From: CAXMRP01 sp965216515 | GTDB lineage: Bacteria; Pseudomonadota; Alphaproteobacteria; Rhizobiales; Afifellaceae | Assembly (NCBI GenBank): GCA_965216515.1 | Contig: OZ244173.1 | Location: forward strand, 1,798,001-1,862,000 | Length of the DNA: 64,000 nucleotides | Direction: 5' to 3' | Part shown: piece after piece, positions 1 to 8,137 of the stretch | How the letters are laid out: every line of letters begins with the position of its first letter | Numbering within the stretch: position 1 is the first letter of the stretch | Made by a program: the position numbers and the translations under genes | The notes under the pieces: generated by a model | Told to the model about the DNA's origin: nothing | What the model saw: the letters and a program-made list of their open reading frames with translations, nothing else | Databases searched by the model: none

Positions 1-505
1 CCACAAAATAATCCGGACAGGTAAATCCTACGTAATCAGCTTCAAACGGAATGGAACGGCCCCGGGGCTTGTCGATCAGCACCGCCACCCGGACCCGCCG
101 GGCATTGCGGTCCAGCATCAGGTCGCGGGCGAAACGCAGCGTCAGTCCCGAATCCAGCACATCGTCGATGATCAGCACGTCGCGCCCCGATACCTCGCAG
201 CCGATATCGCGCAGGATCCGCACCTCGCCGCTCGATGTCCGCCCCGAGCCGTAGCTTGAGAGCGCGATGAACTCGATCTCCATCCGCACATCACGCCGGG
301 ACAGGGCCCGCACCAGGTCCGCCGCCAGCATGAAACCGCCCTTCAGGACAACGACGGCCAGCAGGTTCTGCGGCCGGCTCTCGGCGATCTCCTCGGCCAG
401 CACTTCCACCTTTTCGGCGATCTCGCCGGCCGAATAGAGGCTGGAAACGCTCCGGCCGCCGTCTTCCGCCGTCTCCGGTGCTTGCTCTTCGGTTTGATCC
501 GCCAC
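1..505 (-). CDS. hpt: Hypoxanthine phosphoribosyltransferase, 3' end outside window
   Basis: Purine salvage enzyme that joins hypoxanthine or guanine to PRPP in the cytosol. About 168 codons are visible; the C-terminus lies beyond base 1. The reading frame shows the PRPP loop segment VLIIDDVLDSGLTL, an upstream LKGGFMLAADLVR segment and the family ending IPFEADYVGFTCPDYFV. The start is taken as GTG at 505 (VADQTEEQAPE), with a GAGG element about 8 bases upstream; no ATG precedes the conserved part. It is followed upstream on the same strand by the zinc-ribbon gene, 31 bases away, so the two may be cotranscribed. The family call is firm; substrate preference (hypoxanthine versus guanine) is not readable here. 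Confidence 0.9.
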   Translation of the reverse strand, partial: MADQTEEQAPETAEDGGRSVSSLYSAGEIAEKVEVLAEEIAESRPQNLLAVVVLKGGFMLAADLVRALSRRDVRMEIEFIALSSYGSGRTSSGEVRILRDIGCEVSGRDVLIIDDVLDSGLTLRFARDLMLDRNARRVRVAVLIDKPRGRSIPFEADYVGFTCPDYFV

Positions 506-536
506 CTGGCGACCTCGCGGTTTCAACGTCTGCCGG

Positions 537-1316
537 CTACAGCGCGCCGGTCTCGCCCGGCTCCCCCCCGTCCCTGGCGAAACGCACCGCCACTTTCGCC
601 GCTCCGCGCGGCGCGTTGTCGATCTGGACGACGAACCCCACCGACTGATCCGGCTCCAGCGCCTCGATGGGCGTGCGCTGCCGGGATGTTGCGATCTCGC
701 GGCCCGCCTCGTCAAGCAGCGCGATCTCCAGTTCCGGCACGTTCATGATGCGATCGGACGGATTGCGGACGAGACCGCCGACGGCGACATGAACGCCGAC
801 GCCGGTAAATCGCCGCTTGCTGGTCACGTTGCCGATCTCCAGCCCGACCAGATTGACCGGCAGTCCGACAGCGGCAAAGAGACTGCCGAGGTCCGGCGCC
901 GCCGCGACGGCAATATGGCGGCTGCCGAAAAAGCCACCGATGAACACCAGCGCCAGAACGGCGGTCAGCATGTTCCAGACCCGCGACGTGTTGCGACCGG
1001 CCGCAGCCGGCGCCGCCGGCTCGATTTTGCTGGCCCAGGGATCGTGATTCTCGCCATAGGCGACCAGCGGCCGGCGCACAGCTTCCAGCGTATAGCCCTT
1101 CGACCAGGCGACGGACTGGTTCCGGGGATGGATGACCTCCACCGCCCGGCCCTGGCCCCGCCGCACCGGCCATGTTTCCTCGCACCGCCGGCAGCGGATG
1201 ACGTGGGTTCCGCTTTCCAGAAGTCCGGCCTTGACCGGTTCCGCCGCGCCGCAGGAGGGGCAGCGCAGGATCGTCAGATCCGACGTCACGTCGGAGTTTC
1301 TGCCATGATCGTCCAT
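537..1316 (-). CDS. Zinc-ribbon (MJ0042-type) membrane protein with DUF3426-like C-terminus
   Basis: A 259-residue protein of unknown role. Near the N-terminus it has a four-cysteine ribbon (CPSC ... CRRC, separated by about 20 residues), of the MJ0042 finger type. A proline/alanine-rich linker follows, then one membrane span (NMLTAVLALVFIGGFF) and an extracytoplasmic domain resembling DUF3426, with a segment on non-covalent structure (VGGLVRNPSDRIMNVPELEIALLD). An in-frame ATG lies further upstream at 1358, but ATG 1316 has GGGAGG seven bases before it and begins just ahead of the zinc finger, so it is preferred. It is transcribed toward hpt and divergently from ftsE, so it shares the region containing the CtrA-like box. 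Function not established. Confidence 0.8.
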   Translation of the reverse strand: MDDHGRNSDVTSDLTILRCPSCGAAEPVKAGLLESGTHVIRCRRCEETWPVRRGQGRAVEVIHPRNQSVAWSKGYTLEAVRRPLVAYGENHDPWASKIEPAAPAAAGRNTSRVWNMLTAVLALVFIGGFFGSRHIAVAAAPDLGSLFAAVGLPVNLVGLEIGNVTSKRRFTGVGVHVAVGGLVRNPSDRIMNVPELEIALLDEAGREIATSRQRTPIEALEPDQSVGFVVQIDNAPRGAAKVAVRFARDGGEPGETGAL

Positions 1317-1376
1317 CCCGAACCTCCCGGTCTTTCGCAACTTGCGCGAACGGTTCATATTCCTTACCCGGTAGCG

Positions 1377-1392
1377 TTAATGTCGGCTTAAC
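1377..1392. promoter_or_regulatory. Candidate CtrA box (TTAA-N7-TTAAC)
   Basis: TTAA (1377-1380), seven bases, then TTAAC (1388-1392): an exact match to the full CtrA recognition pattern of alphaproteobacteria. It lies in the intergenic region between the zinc-ribbon gene and ftsE. It is also a partial inverted repeat (CGTTAA/TTAACG, 1375-1393). Binding is inferred from the motif only. Confidence 0.6.
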
Positions 1393-1469
1393 GTCGCTCG
1401 GTCATGAACGGATAATTGAATCGGATTCGACGGCGAATACGACGAAACGCGGCTTGCAAGGCGAACTCG

Positions 1470-2129
1470 GTGATTCGGTTTGAGAATGTCGGCCTGCGCT
1501 ATGGCATTGGCCCGGAAGTGCTGCGCGATGTGAGCTTCCACGTCGAGCCCGGCTCGTTCCAGTACGTGACCGGGCCGTCCGGTGCGGGAAAGACATCGCT
1601 CCTGAAGCTGCTGTTCTTCTCGCTGAAGCCCTCGCGCGGCAATGTGCGTATTTTCGATGCCGACGCGACGACGGTGAAGCGGGCCGACATCCCCGCCCTT
1701 CGCCGCCGCATCGGCATGGTGTTCCAGAATTTCCACCTGCTCGACCACATGACCACCTACGAAAACGTCGCCCTGCCGCTGCGGGTGGCCGGCGCCGGCG
1801 AGGCCACCTATCATCGCGATGTGGCCGAACTGATGGAATGGGTCGGGCTCGGCGACAAGATGTGGGTGCATCCGCAGGTGCTGTCGGGTGGCGAAAAGCA
1901 GCGTGTCGCGATCGCCCGCGCGCTGATCACGCGGCCGGAGATCCTGCTCGCCGACGAGCCCACCGGCAATGTCGATCCGCCGCTGGCCCGGCGCCTGCTG
2001 CGCCTCTTCGTGGAACTGAACCGGCTGGGCACATCGGTCGTCATCGCCACCCATGATCTCGGCCTGATGGACCAGTACGATGCCCGCCGTCTGGTCATCG
2101 ATGACGGTTATGTGGATGTCTATGACTAG
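1470..2129 (+). CDS. ftsE: Cell division ATP-binding protein FtsE
   Basis: ATPase of the FtsEX complex, which sits at the division septum and activates peptidoglycan hydrolases. The 219-residue protein has Walker A GPSGAGKT (residues 35-42), the ABC signature LSGGEKQR and Walker B ILLADEPTGN, and matches usual FtsE length. Start: GTG 1470 gives VIRFENVGLRYG, the normal FtsE beginning, with AAGG upstream; an in-frame ATG at 1416 would add 18 basic, unconserved residues. Its end overlaps ftsX by 8 bases, so translation is probably coupled. The CtrA-like box about 80-90 bases upstream suggests cell-cycle control. Confidence 0.92.
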   Translation: MIRFENVGLRYGIGPEVLRDVSFHVEPGSFQYVTGPSGAGKTSLLKLLFFSLKPSRGNVRIFDADATTVKRADIPALRRRIGMVFQNFHLLDHMTTYENVALPLRVAGAGEATYHRDVAELMEWVGLGDKMWVHPQVLSGGEKQRVAIARALITRPEILLADEPTGNVDPPLARRLLRLFVELNRLGTSVVIATHDLGLMDQYDARRLVIDDGYVDVYD

Positions 2130-3168
2130 GAGCCCGCATCCCGGCACCGCCAAGCGCGGCAGGACCAAGACGCCGCCCGCCGGCCCGCAACCGGATCTGG
2201 GCCGCTCGCGGACGCATCCGGCCCGCCGCTGGCTGCGGCAGGTCACGCCGGCCTTCCGGCCCGGGGCCGGCTCTGATCGTGGCCCCAATCCGATCATCGC
2301 GCCGCGCACCATGGCACGCCGCGCCCTGCTGGCGCTGATCGCCATCATGAGTTTCCTCGCCTGCCTGACCGCCGCAACCGTGTCCGTGGTCCACGACAAG
2401 GCGGAATCCTGGCAGCGCCAGATTTCCGACGAGGTGACCATCCAGGTCCGGCCCATCGATGGCGGCAACATTGAAGAGGCCGTGACCCGCGCCGTCGAGA
2501 TCGCCCTCCAGATCCCCGGCGTGCGCAGCGCCGGCGCCCTTTCGGCTGACGACGCCGCGGCACTTCTGGAACCCTGGCTCGGCCGCGATTTCGATCTTGA
2601 TGTGCTGGCCGTGCCGCGGCTGATCGCCGTCCGCGTCGCGCCGGATGCCGATCTTGAAGGCCTGGCGCGCCGGCTCGCCGACGATGTGCCCGGCGCCACC
2701 GTTGACGATCACGGCCAGTGGCTGAAGCGCCTGTCCCGGGCCGCCGGCTGGATCACCTGGTCCGGGATCGTCGTCGTGCTTCTGGTGCTGATGGCAACGG
2801 CCCTGTCCGTCGTGTTCGCGACCCGTGGCGCCATGGCGACCAATCGCGATGTCATCGAGGTCCTTCACTTCATCGGCGCCGAAGATCGTTATGTCGCCAC
2901 CGAATTCCAGCGCCATTTCCTGGCACTTGGCCTCAAGGGGGCCGGTTTCGGCGGCGTTGCGGCAATCGTTGTTTTCCTGATCGCCAGCTTTGTTTCGGGC
3001 CTTGGCGGCCAGCGCCCCGAAAACGCCGAAATCCGGTCCTTGTTCGGCAATCTGTTCGTCGGCCCGTGGGGCTATGCGGTAACACTGGCGATTGTCATCC
3101 TTGTCGCGGCGGCTGTCGCGGCAACGGCACGGGCGACCGTCCAGCGCACGATCAATGAACTGGATTAG
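2122..3168 (+). CDS. ftsX: Cell division protein FtsX
   Basis: Membrane partner of FtsE, 348 residues. After a basic cytoplasmic N-terminus of about 65 residues comes the first span (LLALIAIMSFLACLTAATVSVV), then a periplasmic domain of about 110 residues, which in this family contacts murein-hydrolase activators. Three further spans follow (ITWSGIVVVLLVLMATALSVVF; a central one near AAIVVFLIASFVSGL; a final one near GYAVTLAIVILVAAAVA). This four-span plan is typical of FtsX. Start ATG 2122 overlaps the last codons of ftsE (ATGACTAG). The long arginine/proline-rich N-terminus is longer than in E. coli but common in alphaproteobacteria. Confidence 0.9.
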   Translation: MTRSPHPGTAKRGRTKTPPAGPQPDLGRSRTHPARRWLRQVTPAFRPGAGSDRGPNPIIAPRTMARRALLALIAIMSFLACLTAATVSVVHDKAESWQRQISDEVTIQVRPIDGGNIEEAVTRAVEIALQIPGVRSAGALSADDAAALLEPWLGRDFDLDVLAVPRLIAVRVAPDADLEGLARRLADDVPGATVDDHGQWLKRLSRAAGWITWSGIVVVLLVLMATALSVVFATRGAMATNRDVIEVLHFIGAEDRYVATEFQRHFLALGLKGAGFGGVAAIVVFLIASFVSGLGGQRPENAEIRSLFGNLFVGPWGYAVTLAIVILVAAAVAATARATVQRTINELD

Positions 3169-3192
3169 CCCTTTTCGGGAAAGCGAGTACAA

Positions 3193-3846
3193 ATGGTGTC
3201 GATGAGAGACGAAATCGCCCCGGACAGGGCAGCCGCGGACCGGAACCGCCGGTCGCCATGGCGCCGTGGCCTGGTGGCCCTGCCGGTGATGGCGGTCGCC
3301 GCGCTTCTGGCATTGGCCGGCGGCCTGGTGGCCTTCGTCGTCGCCATCGACCGTCTGGCACCCCCTTCGGGGATCAGCGCCGATGCCCTGGTCGTCCTCA
3401 CCGGAAATCACGAGCGCATCGAGACGGGCATTGCCCTGATCCAGGCCGGAATCGCGCCCCGCCTGCTGATTTCCGGCGTCGACGGCGAGGCCAGCGCCAA
3501 CGTCGTTCGCGGCCATCCCGGCGGCGACAGCCTGTTCGACTGTTGCATCGATTTCGGCCTGACGGCGCGCAGCACCTTTGACAACGCCCGCGAAGCGCGG
3601 CAATGGGCGCAGGGCAAGGCAATAGGCTCCCTTGTCGTCGTCACCAGCGACTTCCATCTGCCGCGCGCCATGATCCACTTCACCCGCGCCTTTCCCCGAA
3701 CCACCCTCATTCCCTACCCGGTCGAAAGCAGTCCGCCGGTCGCCACCTGGTACCGCCATCGCGGTTTCGCCATCCTGCTGGTTGAGGAATATCTGAAATA
3801 TCTGTTCGTACGCACCGGGCTCAACCGCCTCTACGAGAACGAATAG
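3193..3846 (+). CDS. DUF218 (YdcF/SanA-like) family protein
   Basis: A 217-residue inner-membrane-anchored protein with one N-terminal span (LVALPVMAVAALLALAGGLVAFVVAI) and a DUF218 fold behind it. Family landmarks are DALVVLTGNHERIETGIAL at the start of the domain, ARSTFDNAREAR (the conserved asparagine/threonine segment) and VVVTSDFHLPRAMIHF. Members such as SanA and ElyC affect envelope integrity, but the biochemical activity is not settled. It sits 24 bases after ftsX and 11 before plsC, which suggests one operon for division and envelope building. Start ATG 3193; ATG 3202 is also possible. Confidence 0.85.
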   Translation: MVSMRDEIAPDRAAADRNRRSPWRRGLVALPVMAVAALLALAGGLVAFVVAIDRLAPPSGISADALVVLTGNHERIETGIALIQAGIAPRLLISGVDGEASANVVRGHPGGDSLFDCCIDFGLTARSTFDNAREARQWAQGKAIGSLVVVTSDFHLPRAMIHFTRAFPRTTLIPYPVESSPPVATWYRHRGFAILLVEEYLKYLFVRTGLNRLYENE

Positions 3847-3857
3847 GGGCAGCCGGG

Positions 3858-4628
3858 ATGCTGGTTCGCTCGCTCATTTTCAACCTGCTCCTGTATGTGA
3901 ATTTCATCGTCCAGGCCGTTGCCTTCTCGCCGGTCCTCCTGTTGCCGGAACGTTACGGCTGGAAGATCGCCCGCTTCTGGTCGGCCACGTCATTGTGGCT
4001 TCACCGCACGGTCTGCGGCATCGACAGCCGGGTTGTCGGGGCCCAAAACGCCGCCCTGGCCGATTCGCGAACCGGTTGCCTGGTCGCCTGCAAGCACCAG
4101 TCCGCCTGGGAGACCATCGCCCTTGTCGGCATGTTCGACCGGCCTGCCTTCGTGTACAAACGACAACTGGGATGGCTGCCGCTTTTCGGTTGGTATCTGC
4201 TGAAACTGGGATCGATCCCCGTCGACCGCGGCAAACGGTCCAAGGCGCTCGACGCGCTCACGATCCGGGCCCGCAAGGCGATTGCCGAAGGCCGGCAGGT
4301 GGTGATCTTCCCCGAAGGCACCCGCCGCCCGGCCGGCGCGACACCGAATTACCGCTACGGCGTCACCCACCTCTATGCCCATCTCCAGACGCCCTGCATT
4401 CCCGTCGCCCTGAATTCCGGCCTGTTCTGGCCGCGGCGCAGCCTGACCCATCGGCCCGGCACCATCACCGCGCAGATCCTGCCGGCCATTCCACCCGGCC
4501 TGCCGCCGGATGTGTTTTCCGCCCGTCTCCGGGATTCAATCGAATCCGCCACCGGCGCGCTGATCGCCGCAGCCCGCACAGACAGCCCGCAAGCGCCCGC
4601 CGGGGCCCCGGACCATCCCGGCACATGA
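3858..4628 (+). CDS. plsC: 1-acyl-sn-glycerol-3-phosphate acyltransferase
   Basis: Makes phosphatidic acid from lysophosphatidic acid at the inner membrane, the second acylation of phospholipid synthesis. The 256-residue protein begins with a hydrophobic segment. The acyltransferase motif is KHQSAWET (H80), so the usual H-x4-D reads H-x4-E (E85). The second block IPVDRGKRSKALDAL and the third block VIFPEGTRRPAG are well kept, as is CIPVALNSG. It ends the ftsE-ftsX-DUF218-plsC run. The Asp-to-Glu change is the only oddity; all other motifs argue for an active enzyme. Confidence 0.9.
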   Translation: MLVRSLIFNLLLYVNFIVQAVAFSPVLLLPERYGWKIARFWSATSLWLHRTVCGIDSRVVGAQNAALADSRTGCLVACKHQSAWETIALVGMFDRPAFVYKRQLGWLPLFGWYLLKLGSIPVDRGKRSKALDALTIRARKAIAEGRQVVIFPEGTRRPAGATPNYRYGVTHLYAHLQTPCIPVALNSGLFWPRRSLTHRPGTITAQILPAIPPGLPPDVFSARLRDSIESATGALIAAARTDSPQAPAGAPDHPGT

Positions 4629-4758
4629 CCCGATTCCCTCAATTTTGACACAATATGGCGTTGAAAACGCCGCATTCACCACCATATCTTGATAATCAGA
4701 GCGATTCCGGGCGCGAATCATTCGCACAGATCCGGATGCTTGACAGCGGCGTATCGCT

Positions 4759-4773
4759 GTTCTAGTTTTGTTC
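4759..4773 (+). promoter_or_regulatory. LexA (SOS) box 1, GTTC-N7-GTTC
   Basis: GTTC at 4759-4762 and GTTC at 4770-4773 with exactly seven bases between. This is the alphaproteobacterial LexA recognition pattern (GTTC-N7-GTTC, equal to GAAC-N7-GAAC on the other strand). The nearest downstream gene in this orientation is the uncharacterised gene at 4982. Confidence 0.7.
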
Positions 4774-4775
4774 CT

Positions 4776-4790
4776 GTTCTTTGTTTGTTC
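4776..4790 (+). promoter_or_regulatory. LexA (SOS) box 2, GTTC-N7-GTTC
   Basis: A second exact match: GTTC at 4776-4779 and 4787-4790 with seven bases between. It begins 17 bases after box 1 begins, so the two lie on nearby faces of the helix. Two exact matches side by side make chance unlikely. Confidence 0.72.
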
Positions 4791-4981
4791 TGTAGCGTGT
4801 TCCAGTCGCGTAGTGCGTTTGCCCCGGCGGGACCGCCGGTTCGCGGCGACCCAGAGGTCGCCGGGCGCGGTTCCGCCGATTCGGGCAGCAGGCCTGCCGC
4901 GACCGGCACGGACCCACAAGTCCGAACCAGGCACGGCGGTGCCGGCCGCCTCGGGCCGGACGACATGTCTGCGGAGGATGG

Positions 4982-5431
4982 ATGATCATGATGGCGATGC
5001 GCGTTTCACAGGATTTGCCCCCGGCCGCCGATGACTGCATCGGACGTGCCCCGTCCGCGAACCGTTCGTTCGTGCCCCACGCCGCGCGCGATACCGGCCT
5101 GATCGGCCGCTATCGTTATTGGCAGGGTCGCTCGGGCCGGCGGTTTTTGTTCACCAGGATCGACCGGCCGGCTCCGCAGGAATATGACGGGGCCGTGCTT
5201 CTGGCCATCCTCGACGGTGAAGTCGTCTGGGCCGGTGACACGGCGGAGCTTTCCACGGCCGATGCGCTCACCGTGCTGCCGGCGGATACGGTCTGGTATC
5301 TCCACCTGTTGGCGAGCACCCGGTCCCGCCGGCGCGAAATCATCGGCGACCTGCTGCCGGCGCCCCAGCTCAGCCTGCAATTCGACGATCACGGCGACGA
5401 CGCCTGCCAGCCCCTGCCCCACGCCGCCTGA
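4982..5431 (+). CDS. Uncharacterised protein behind tandem LexA boxes
   Basis: A 149-residue protein I do not recognise. It has no membrane span or signal peptide. The N-terminal 40 residues look unstructured. The core (about residues 40-135) alternates strand-like and helix-like stretches: GLIGRYRYWQGRSGRRFLF, YDGAVLLAILDGEVVWAG, DTVWYLHLLAST, then RSRRREIIGDLL. The acidic end is DDHGDDACQPLP. ATGs occur at 4982, 4988 and 4991; GGAGG at 4973-4977 best fits 4982 or 4988. About 190 bases upstream are two LexA boxes, and no other gene points away from them in this direction, so a DNA-damage role is inferred from regulation only. Confidence 0.65.
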   Translation: MIMMAMRVSQDLPPAADDCIGRAPSANRSFVPHAARDTGLIGRYRYWQGRSGRRFLFTRIDRPAPQEYDGAVLLAILDGEVVWAGDTAELSTADALTVLPADTVWYLHLLASTRSRRREIIGDLLPAPQLSLQFDDHGDDACQPLPHAA

Positions 5432-5471
5432 CATCGCGATCGCGGGCCGGCGAGGCCACCCGGCGGTGGCG

Positions 5472-6002
5472 TCAGGCCGGACCCGTCCCACGCAGCCGTT
5501 CGGCCAGCCAGGCAAGGTTGCTGTCGTGAATATCGAGTTCGTCCAGGTGATCGACGGTCCGCAATACATAGTCCCGGTTTTCGCCTGACTGGCCGCGAGC
5601 CCGCGAGACCAGCGCCAGTTGCGCCTTCGGCGACAGCCGGCCGGCATACTGGGCATGATCGCGGTCGACGACATAGGTGAGGGCGGGCACCACGCGTCCG
5701 TCATCCAGCCGCGCCTTGCGCACAATTTCCAGATACACATTTGTCACCTGTTCGCGTGCCCGCAGATAGGCGATCGTCTCCGCCTGCCGGTCCGCCTCGA
5801 CGCGAAACGCGACCCCGCGGCAGGCGCCGCCGCGATCCAGGCCCAAAACCAGCCCCGGTTCGGTCTCCGTGCCCCGATGAACCCAGGAATAGACGCACAG
5901 CGTCCGGTGCAGGCCGGCGACATGTGCCGGCCGCGCCTCCGCATGGGCAAAACCCGGCCGCCACATCAGCGACCCGTAGCCGAATATCCACAACTCTGCC
6001 AT
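5472..6002 (-). CDS. chaC: ChaC-like gamma-glutamylcyclotransferase
   Basis: Predicted cytosolic enzyme that splits glutathione into 5-oxoproline and Cys-Gly. The 176-residue protein has the family substrate loop GYGSLMW (residues 8-14) and the candidate catalytic glutamate E84 in the segment YLRAREQVTNVY, where ChaC proteins carry their essential Glu. Its length matches the short bacterial ChaC/ChaC2 type. It is divergent from the DUF2125 gene. A longer paralogue is at 53342-54121. The family is sure; glutathione specificity is inferred. Confidence 0.87.
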   Translation of the reverse strand: MAELWIFGYGSLMWRPGFAHAEARPAHVAGLHRTLCVYSWVHRGTETEPGLVLGLDRGGACRGVAFRVEADRQAETIAYLRAREQVTNVYLEIVRKARLDDGRVVPALTYVVDRDHAQYAGRLSPKAQLALVSRARGQSGENRDYVLRTVDHLDELDIHDSNLAWLAERLRGTGPA

Positions 6003-6090
6003 GATCCTTCCCCAAACGCGCCGGACCGCCTATCAGGCTGCATCCGTTCCTGCAAGGGAACGGCATATCAGGAACGTTCCGGACCGCGCC

Positions 6091-7101
6091 ATGCCCCAAA
6101 CCGACAACCGCCGGCGCCGACGCACCCTGCCGCGATGGTTGCCCGCCCTGTTGCTGCTCGCCGCCATTGTCTGGTCGGCCATCTGGGCTCTCGCCGCCTG
6201 GCAGGCCAACCGCTGGGTCGACGGCGCGTTTGCCGACCTGACAGTCGCCGGAAGCCAGATCCGCTGCGCCGACCGGCAAACATCGGGCTATCCGGCGCGC
6301 CTGGCCCTGCACTGCGACGCCTTGACCCTGCGCGACGAAAGCGCCGGCCTGACCGTTTCAGCCGCCGCGGTGCAGGCCGAAACCGCCCTCGCCCGCCCCG
6401 GTCTGCTGATCACCCGTCCCCGGGCGCCGGTATCCATCGGCCGCGACAGGTCCGGCGCGCCGGTCGTCCTTCGCTGGACCGATGCGCAGTTCGCCACCCT
6501 GTGGCGGTTTGCCGGTTTTTCCGGTTCCGATTCCGCCGTCACCGGCCTTGTCGCCGCCTGGGCCGACGGCCGGTTCACCGCCGAACGGTTCACCGCGCAT
6601 CTCGGCCCCTCCGAAGATCCCGGGCAAACCGAACTCGTGATCGCGGCCGACGCCGCCGCCCTGCAACTGGCCGACACCGCGGCCGTGCCGATGGCGGCAA
6701 AGGCGCGCGTCCACCTAGACCGACCGCTTGCCGACCTGCGGACCGGGCGTCTCGATCTGGGCGCCGAACCGGCCCGTTTCCCGCGGATCGAGGTGTCGCT
6801 GACGATCGCCGAAGCCAGCCTCGACATCTCCGGCACCGCCGTCATCGAACAATCGGGGTATCTGGATGCGGAGCTGGTGCTCGCCATCCGGGGTTTGCCG
6901 GCCCTTCAGGCCGCGCTCGCCGGCCTGCCGCCGTCCGTGGCGGCAACGGCCGGGCCGCTGATCGGGGCGGTCGTCGCCCTGGCCGGCCAGGAAGATCGCG
7001 ACGGCGAAACCGTCCACACACTGCCGCTGATCATCCGCGACGGCAACTTGCGCGCCGGCCCGTTGCCGATCGCCCGGATCCCGCCCCTTCACGGTCCCTG
7101 A
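6091..7101 (+). CDS. DUF2125 family membrane-anchored protein
   Basis: A 336-residue protein with a basic N-terminus (RRRRRTLPRW) followed by one membrane span (LPALLLLAAIVWSAIWALAAW), so the remaining roughly 300 residues should be periplasmic. The domain matches DUF2125 by features such as the early pair of cysteines (IRCADRQTSGYPARLALHC) and a repetitive beta-rich body. Function is unknown. The frame opens at ATG 6001, but that codon sits inside the start of the divergent chaC gene, and ATG 6091 lies directly before the basic/hydrophobic anchor, so 6091 is preferred. It faces the tyrC operon tail-to-tail, 10 bases apart. Confidence 0.8.
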   Translation: MPQTDNRRRRRTLPRWLPALLLLAAIVWSAIWALAAWQANRWVDGAFADLTVAGSQIRCADRQTSGYPARLALHCDALTLRDESAGLTVSAAAVQAETALARPGLLITRPRAPVSIGRDRSGAPVVLRWTDAQFATLWRFAGFSGSDSAVTGLVAAWADGRFTAERFTAHLGPSEDPGQTELVIAADAAALQLADTAAVPMAAKARVHLDRPLADLRTGRLDLGAEPARFPRIEVSLTIAEASLDISGTAVIEQSGYLDAELVLAIRGLPALQAALAGLPPSVAATAGPLIGAVVALAGQEDRDGETVHTLPLIIRDGNLRAGPLPIARIPPLHGP

Positions 7102-7111
7102 TCCGCGCCGG

Positions 7112-8137
7112 TCAGGTCGCAGCGGTCTTTTTTCCCGGGGGGGCCGGCGTCGCGCCATCGGGCACACCGTCCGGTCCCGGCCTGCCCGGTGTCGTGTTGC
7201 CGGCCGCCTCGCCGGCGATCTCGCCATGCCGGCCGAAATCCGGCACATCGGTTTCCTGTCCGGCCTCGATAATGTCGCGGCGGATCGACCGTGTGCGGGT
7301 GAACAGGTTCTCCAATGCCTCGCCGTCGCCCCAGCGGATCGAACGCTGCAAGGCGGTAAGGTCCTCGCTGAACCGGCCAAGCATCTCCAGCACCGCCTGT
7401 TTGTTGTGGAGAAAGACGTCGCGCCACATGACCGGATCCGACGCGGCGATGCGGGTGAAATCGCGAAAGCCGCCGGCCGAAAATTTCATAACCTCCGAAC
7501 GGGTGACCGATTCAAGGTCGGCGGCAGTGCCGACGATATTGTAGGCAATGAGATGCGGAACGTGGCTGGTGATGGCAAGCACCAGGTCGTGGTGGTCGGC
7601 ATCCATGACCTCCACCCTGGATCCGACCGCTTCCCAAAACGCCTGCACCGCGGCGACGGCGTCGCTATCGGCGCCGCCCTGTGGCGTCAGAATGCACCAG
7701 CGCCCCTCGAACAGGTCGGCGAAACCGGCTTCCGGTCCCGACTGCTCGGTCCCGGCGACCGGATGGGCGGGAATGAAATGAACATGGGCCGGCAGATGCG
7801 GCGCCATGGCCTCGACAACCGCCGCCTTGACCGACCCGACATCGGAGACGATGGCGCCCGCTTTCAGCGCCGGCCCGATCGCCCGGGCGACTTCGCCGCA
7901 GGCGCCGACCGGCACGCAGACGATCACCAGATCGGCGCCGGTCACCGCATCCGCCATGTCTGTTGTATAGCGATCGCCGAGGCCCAGGCGCTCGGCCGTC
8001 GCCAGCGTCTCTTCGCGTCGCGTCTGAACGACGATTTCACCCACCAGCCCCGCGGCCCGCGCCGCCAGCGCTATGGAGGATCCGATAAGGCCGATGCCGA
8101 TCAGTGTCAGCCGGTCGAACTGTGGTTTGCCGCTCAT
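7112..8137 (-). CDS. tyrC: Prephenate/arogenate dehydrogenase
   Basis: Oxidative decarboxylation step of tyrosine synthesis, cytosolic, NAD(P)-dependent. The 341-residue protein begins with a Rossmann motif (LIGIGLIGSSIALAARA). It has the family segments VIVCVPVGA, IVSDVGSVK and HFIPAHPVAGTEQSGP, and the C-terminal helical domain (ITSHVPHLIAY; GGFRDFTRIAASDPVMW). A proline/threonine-rich tail ends it. Start ATG 8137 overlaps the hisC stop (ATGA), so it is the third gene of a chorismate mutase-hisC-tyrC operon. Whether prephenate or arogenate is preferred cannot be told by reading. Confidence 0.92.
   Translation of the reverse strand: MSGKPQFDRLTLIGIGLIGSSIALAARAAGLVGEIVVQTRREETLATAERLGLGDRYTTDMADAVTGADLVIVCVPVGACGEVARAIGPALKAGAIVSDVGSVKAAVVEAMAPHLPAHVHFIPAHPVAGTEQSGPEAGFADLFEGRWCILTPQGGADSDAVAAVQAFWEAVGSRVEVMDADHHDLVLAITSHVPHLIAYNIVGTAADLESVTRSEVMKFSAGGFRDFTRIAASDPVMWRDVFLHNKQAVLEMLGRFSEDLTALQRSIRWGDGEALENLFTRTRSIRRDIIEAGQETDVPDFGRHGEIAGEAAGNTTPGRPGPDGVPDGATPAPPGKKTAAT

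Larger units (their letters stand above)
4629..4981. other. 353-base non-coding region carrying two LexA boxes
   Basis: No coding sequence is convincing here; the open frames crossing it have no family-like or codon-like character. The first part is AT-richer than its surroundings. It contains the two GTTC-N7-GTTC elements described separately, and ends with GGAGG (4973-4977) before the start of the next gene. Confidence 0.7.

Noticed and set aside
4689..4985. A 98-codon open frame in the LexA-box region
   Set aside because: No ribosome-binding site, no conserved feature, and it covers the regulatory boxes.
6046..6080. GTTC/GAAC elements between chaC and the DUF2125 gene as another LexA box
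   Set aside because: The spacings are 8 and 10 bases and the first pair is inverted, so they do not fit GTTC-N7-GTTC.
5619..7544. A 641-codon open frame on the plus strand
   Set aside because: It crosses chaC, the DUF2125 gene and tyrC in a different frame and is rich in Arg/Pro, typical of a shadow.
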